Origin: a virus
Virus record (IMG/VR): IMGVR_UViG_3300032299_000857
Location: 1 to 31,353 of that record
Strand: one strand, 5' to 3'
DNA: 31,353 nucleotides
Part shown: in pieces, positions 29,266-31,353 of the stretch
How positions within the stretch are numbered: position 1 is the stretch's first letter
Layout: every line of letters begins with the position of its first letter
Notes under the pieces: generated by a model
The model's database searches: none
Told to the model about the DNA's origin: nothing
The model's input: only the letters and a program-made list of their open reading frames with translations
Made by a program: the position numbers and the translations under genes

Positions 29266-30612
29266 TTATAGAGAAATTGTAGCACCATTAACACCGTTAG
29301 TTTCAGAGTTAATTGAAATTGAGGCTTTTAAAGGATTAAGGTTATTAATTGTACAAGTGTGCATTAATAAGCCATTCTTAAATGCTTTATATAAACTGCC
29401 AACTCTTTCAATTTTAACAACGTCACCAACAGTTAAAGAATTGTTTGCAATTCCTGAACCGTTAAATGCGTTAGGAGCATATATTTCCCAACCATAGCCT
29501 GCATTGTACCCACCGTAAATGATGTTAGTGTATGACCCACTTGGGTGAATTGTTTCAGCAATTCCAAAAACTACATTAATGTGACTCCAAATAAACTCAA
29601 CGTAACCATCACTTGTAATTGTTTCATTAGATAGTACGTTTACGTTATACCCAGTTCCGCCAGCAGATTTAGTGATTAAACCGTTAGCACCTGCAGTCAC
29701 AGTTCCAACACCAGTTTTTCCAGCAACGTTCCATGTAAGTTCCTGAACACCCGGTAAATAAGTTGTGTATGACTGACTACAAGCTGCTAACCCTTTTGTT
29801 CTTACAGTCGGGTATGCGGTGAAAAGAGAAACGTTAGAACTATAAATAGAAACACCATTTAAGTAATGCGTTATTGTAGTTCCAACTCTAACAAGTTTAT
29901 AAAAATTGTCACCGTCTGGTATTGTAATGTCACTTAATACACCGGGAGTTCCATTGACCCAAAGACGAGCTTTTTCAGGATTAGGGCCTCCACTTGTTAA
30001 ACCCTCTAAACACGTGAGTGATTCATACCAAAGCCCAGATCCAGCTGTAGAAGTAACACCCAATATAACGTTACCAGGATTTATTAAAGACCAATTAAAT
30101 TTCCATTCAAAAGCAAAATCATTTGCATCACCAGAAGACATTTTTGCATAAACATCGTCACCACTACTTCCAAGTGATACACCACCTGTAGCATTTAAAG
30201 TTGCTCCAACATTGTTTATGTCGTAAGACAAATAAGATATTACAGGACTTGAATTTCCAGAAGCACTAAAATCAATATCAAACTGGGCAACCGTTAATTC
30301 AGCTCTAGGAATTAAAAGTATTGCACCATCCTTATCAATAATAGTGATTTTTTCTACTTCAAAAATATCTTCTGCAGTTTCACTTACAAAAAATTGACCT
30401 TCAGGAGAAGCGAGTGTTGCATCAAATTCAATTGATTCAAATTGACCCAAAGTTTCAGATTTATATTTTACAATTATTTTGTCCCAAACGTTAGGAGATG
30501 AAAAATGTGAGCTTGCAACTACTATTGGGTGTAATGCAAGTGCAGTTTTATCTAGAGAAAAAACACCTGTAGCGTCTTTTTCTAGAGGTGACGGTTTTGT
30601 TATTATTGGCAT
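29266..30612 (-). CDS. Tail-associated protein with two lectin/SPRY-like domains
   Basis: A 448-residue protein. Residues 1-105 are a beta domain beginning MPIITKPSPLEKDATGVFSL. Two concanavalin/SPRY-like modules follow. The first (about 125-290) has FYKLVRVGTTITHYLNGVSI; the second (about 300-448) has VVKIERVGSLYKAFKNGLLM. The KxxRVG...xxNG blocks line up, so the modules look like a duplication. Likely binds host surface sugars as an appendage. AAGGAG 8 nt upstream of the ATG at 30612, directly behind a strong terminator of the upstream gene. It precedes the lysis genes by 9 nt. Confidence 0.6.
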   Translation of the reverse strand: MPIITKPSPLEKDATGVFSLDKTALALHPIVVASSHFSSPNVWDKIIVKYKSETLGQFESIEFDATLASPEGQFFVSETAEDIFEVEKITIIDKDGAILLIPRAELTVAQFDIDFSASGNSSPVISYLSYDINNVGATLNATGGVSLGSSGDDVYAKMSSGDANDFAFEWKFNWSLINPGNVILGVTSTAGSGLWYESLTCLEGLTSGGPNPEKARLWVNGTPGVLSDITIPDGDNFYKLVRVGTTITHYLNGVSIYSSNVSLFTAYPTVRTKGLAACSQSYTTYLPGVQELTWNVAGKTGVGTVTAGANGLITKSAGGTGYNVNVLSNETITSDGYVEFIWSHINVVFGIAETIHPSGSYTNIIYGGYNAGYGWEIYAPNAFNGSGIANNSLTVGDVVKIERVGSLYKAFKNGLLMHTCTINNLNPLKASISINSETNGVNGATISL

Positions 30613-30626
30613 TTTAAAAACTCCTT

Positions 30627-30655
30627 AAAATAAAAAAGGGAGGGTCTCCCCTCCC
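30627..30655 (-). terminator. Rho-independent terminator downstream of the tail fibre gene
   Basis: On the minus strand: GGGAGGG-GAGA-CCCTCCC, a perfect 7-bp GC stem with a GNRA-type tetraloop, followed by TTTTTTATTTT. Textbook strength. It ends the fibre transcript 10 nt after its stop codon. The next gene then needs readthrough or its own promoter; I see no convincing promoter in the remaining 14 nt. Confidence 0.9.
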
Positions 30656-30665
30656 CGTAAGTGAA

Positions 30666-31353
30666 TTAAGCGTTGTAAAGGAAAGATATGAAAATCTTGT
30701 CACCATTAGCAATTGGAGAATAACCGCCAGAGGCAAGTTCACCAATCCAAGTTAACTTAGTTTTAGGAGTAGGAATTCCGTTAGTCATAACCATTTCAGT
30801 TCCAACAGTGTAATCAACACCTTTGAATACGTTTAAACGGCCTACGCAAACTTTATAAATTCCAGTCGCCATTTTAGGAAGTGTGATTGAGTTAACACCA
30901 ACAGAGTTAACACCAACCTCAAACATAAGATCTTCTTCAAGAGTTTTTCCTTCAAGGAAAGTTACTCTCATTCCTAAAGCACCTTCAGCAGCTTCAGCTC
31001 TGTTCTTTTCAATAAGAACTTCTGCATCTGTGTGAGACTCAGCAGAAGAAAGAGTAGCAGCGTCACCGGCAATACGTGCAGATGCTTCAGTAGCTACGAT
31101 ACCGTCAGAGTAAGATTTAGCAGAAACTAGAGTAGCAGCGTCACCGTCAATACGAGCGAAACCTTCGTTAGCGACTTGAGTATCAACATACAACTTAGTA
31201 GTAGGGTCAGCTTCAAGAATATCAAGACGACCATCAAGAGCTTGGTCAGCAGAAATTAGTGAAGACTCTTTAGACAATAAGTCAGAAGCAACTAGGGCAA
31301 CTGCAGCGTTATTTGTAAGAACATAAGAAGCAAACGCTTGATCGTTAGTTGTA
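30666..31353 (-). CDS. Tail fibre-like protein (partial, N-terminus off the right edge)
   Basis: The frame is open from TAA at 30666-30668 to the window edge (about 228 codons), so a TTG at 31277 is not needed as start. Residues coded at about 31026-31157 form coiled-coil-like repeats with AxIxGDAATL cores. The C-terminal 100 residues are a beta-type tip: VNSVGVNSITLPKMATGIYK and LTWIGELASGGYS. A trimeric fibre with stalk and compact tip is inferred. It is followed by a strong terminator. Confidence 0.65.
   Translation of the reverse strand, partial: TTNDQAFASYVLTNNAAVALVASDLLSKESSLISADQALDGRLDILEADPTTKLYVDTQVANEGFARIDGDAATLVSAKSYSDGIVATEASARIAGDAATLSSAESHTDAEVLIEKNRAEAAEGALGMRVTFLEGKTLEEDLMFEVGVNSVGVNSITLPKMATGIYKVCVGRLNVFKGVDYTVGTEMVMTNGIPTPKTKLTWIGELASGGYSPIANGDKIFISFLYNA
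31026..31157 (-). repeat. 26-residue (78-nt) tandem repeat in the fibre stalk
   Basis: Two units, ARIDGDAATLVSAKSYSD (31157-31104) and ARIAGDAATLSSAESHTD (31079-31026), are 78 nt apart and identical at 13 of 18 residues. A third, degenerate unit (ALVASDLLSKESSLISADQ) appears further upstream, towards the right edge. Typical of coiled-coil stalks that grow by repeat duplication. Confidence 0.65.

Noticed and set aside
1-31353. CRISPR arrays, insertion sequences, tandem direct-repeat arrays outside genes
   Set aside because: None seen on reading both strands; the only clear tandem repeat is the fibre stalk.

Overview
The window looks like a segment of a tailed-phage genome, most likely a podovirus with a P22/T7-like virion plan, from an AT-rich lineage. 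It holds terminase, portal, scaffold, capsid, head-tail adaptor, nozzle and ejection-type proteins, but no tape-measure, sheath or tube genes. A T7-lysozyme-type amidase and a probable lipoprotein in the lysis region point to a Gram-negative host. I cannot name the host. No integrase, repressor or DNA polymerase is visible, and both ends cut through genes, so the genome is incomplete here.

There are three transcription blocks. (1) 24410 down to 1 is leftward: small early-type genes, then a ParB-like / TET-JBP-like dioxygenase / FkbM methyltransferase cluster, a zinc-ribbon protein, small terminase, GNAT, a beta-class DNA methyltransferase, tRNA-Ser(UGA), large terminase, portal, scaffold, capsid, adaptor, nozzle, a second GNAT, an S74-like protein, two large internal/ejection candidates, and tail- or fibre-type proteins ending in a secreted CBM-like protein. 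(2) 24813 to 28168 is rightward: a zinc ribbon, an ERF annealing protein, SSB, several small membrane proteins, a metzincin-motif protein and a VRR-NUC nuclease. (3) 31353 down to 28140 is leftward: tail fibre, lectin-like protein, holin candidate, spanin-like genes and amidase endolysin. On a circular or terminally redundant map blocks 3 and 1 may be one late region.

Blocks 1 and 2 diverge from a 402-bp non-coding control region (24411-24812). It carries two opposed sigma70-like promoters that overlap at the -35 box. Left of them lies a stretch with several long-range inverted repeats that could be a structured leader RNA.

Most notable for follow-up are: the candidate DNA-hypermodification cluster beside the packaging genes, which has no visible 5mC methyltransferase; a classical A_AAA_AAG slippery heptamer in a tiny membrane-protein gene, where a -1 shift opens a plausible 33-codon extension; the structured leader with mutually exclusive pairings and a patchy likeness to the start of 23S rRNA; and an HExxHxxGxxH metalloprotease-like early protein. 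All family calls are from sequence reading and memory; no search was run.
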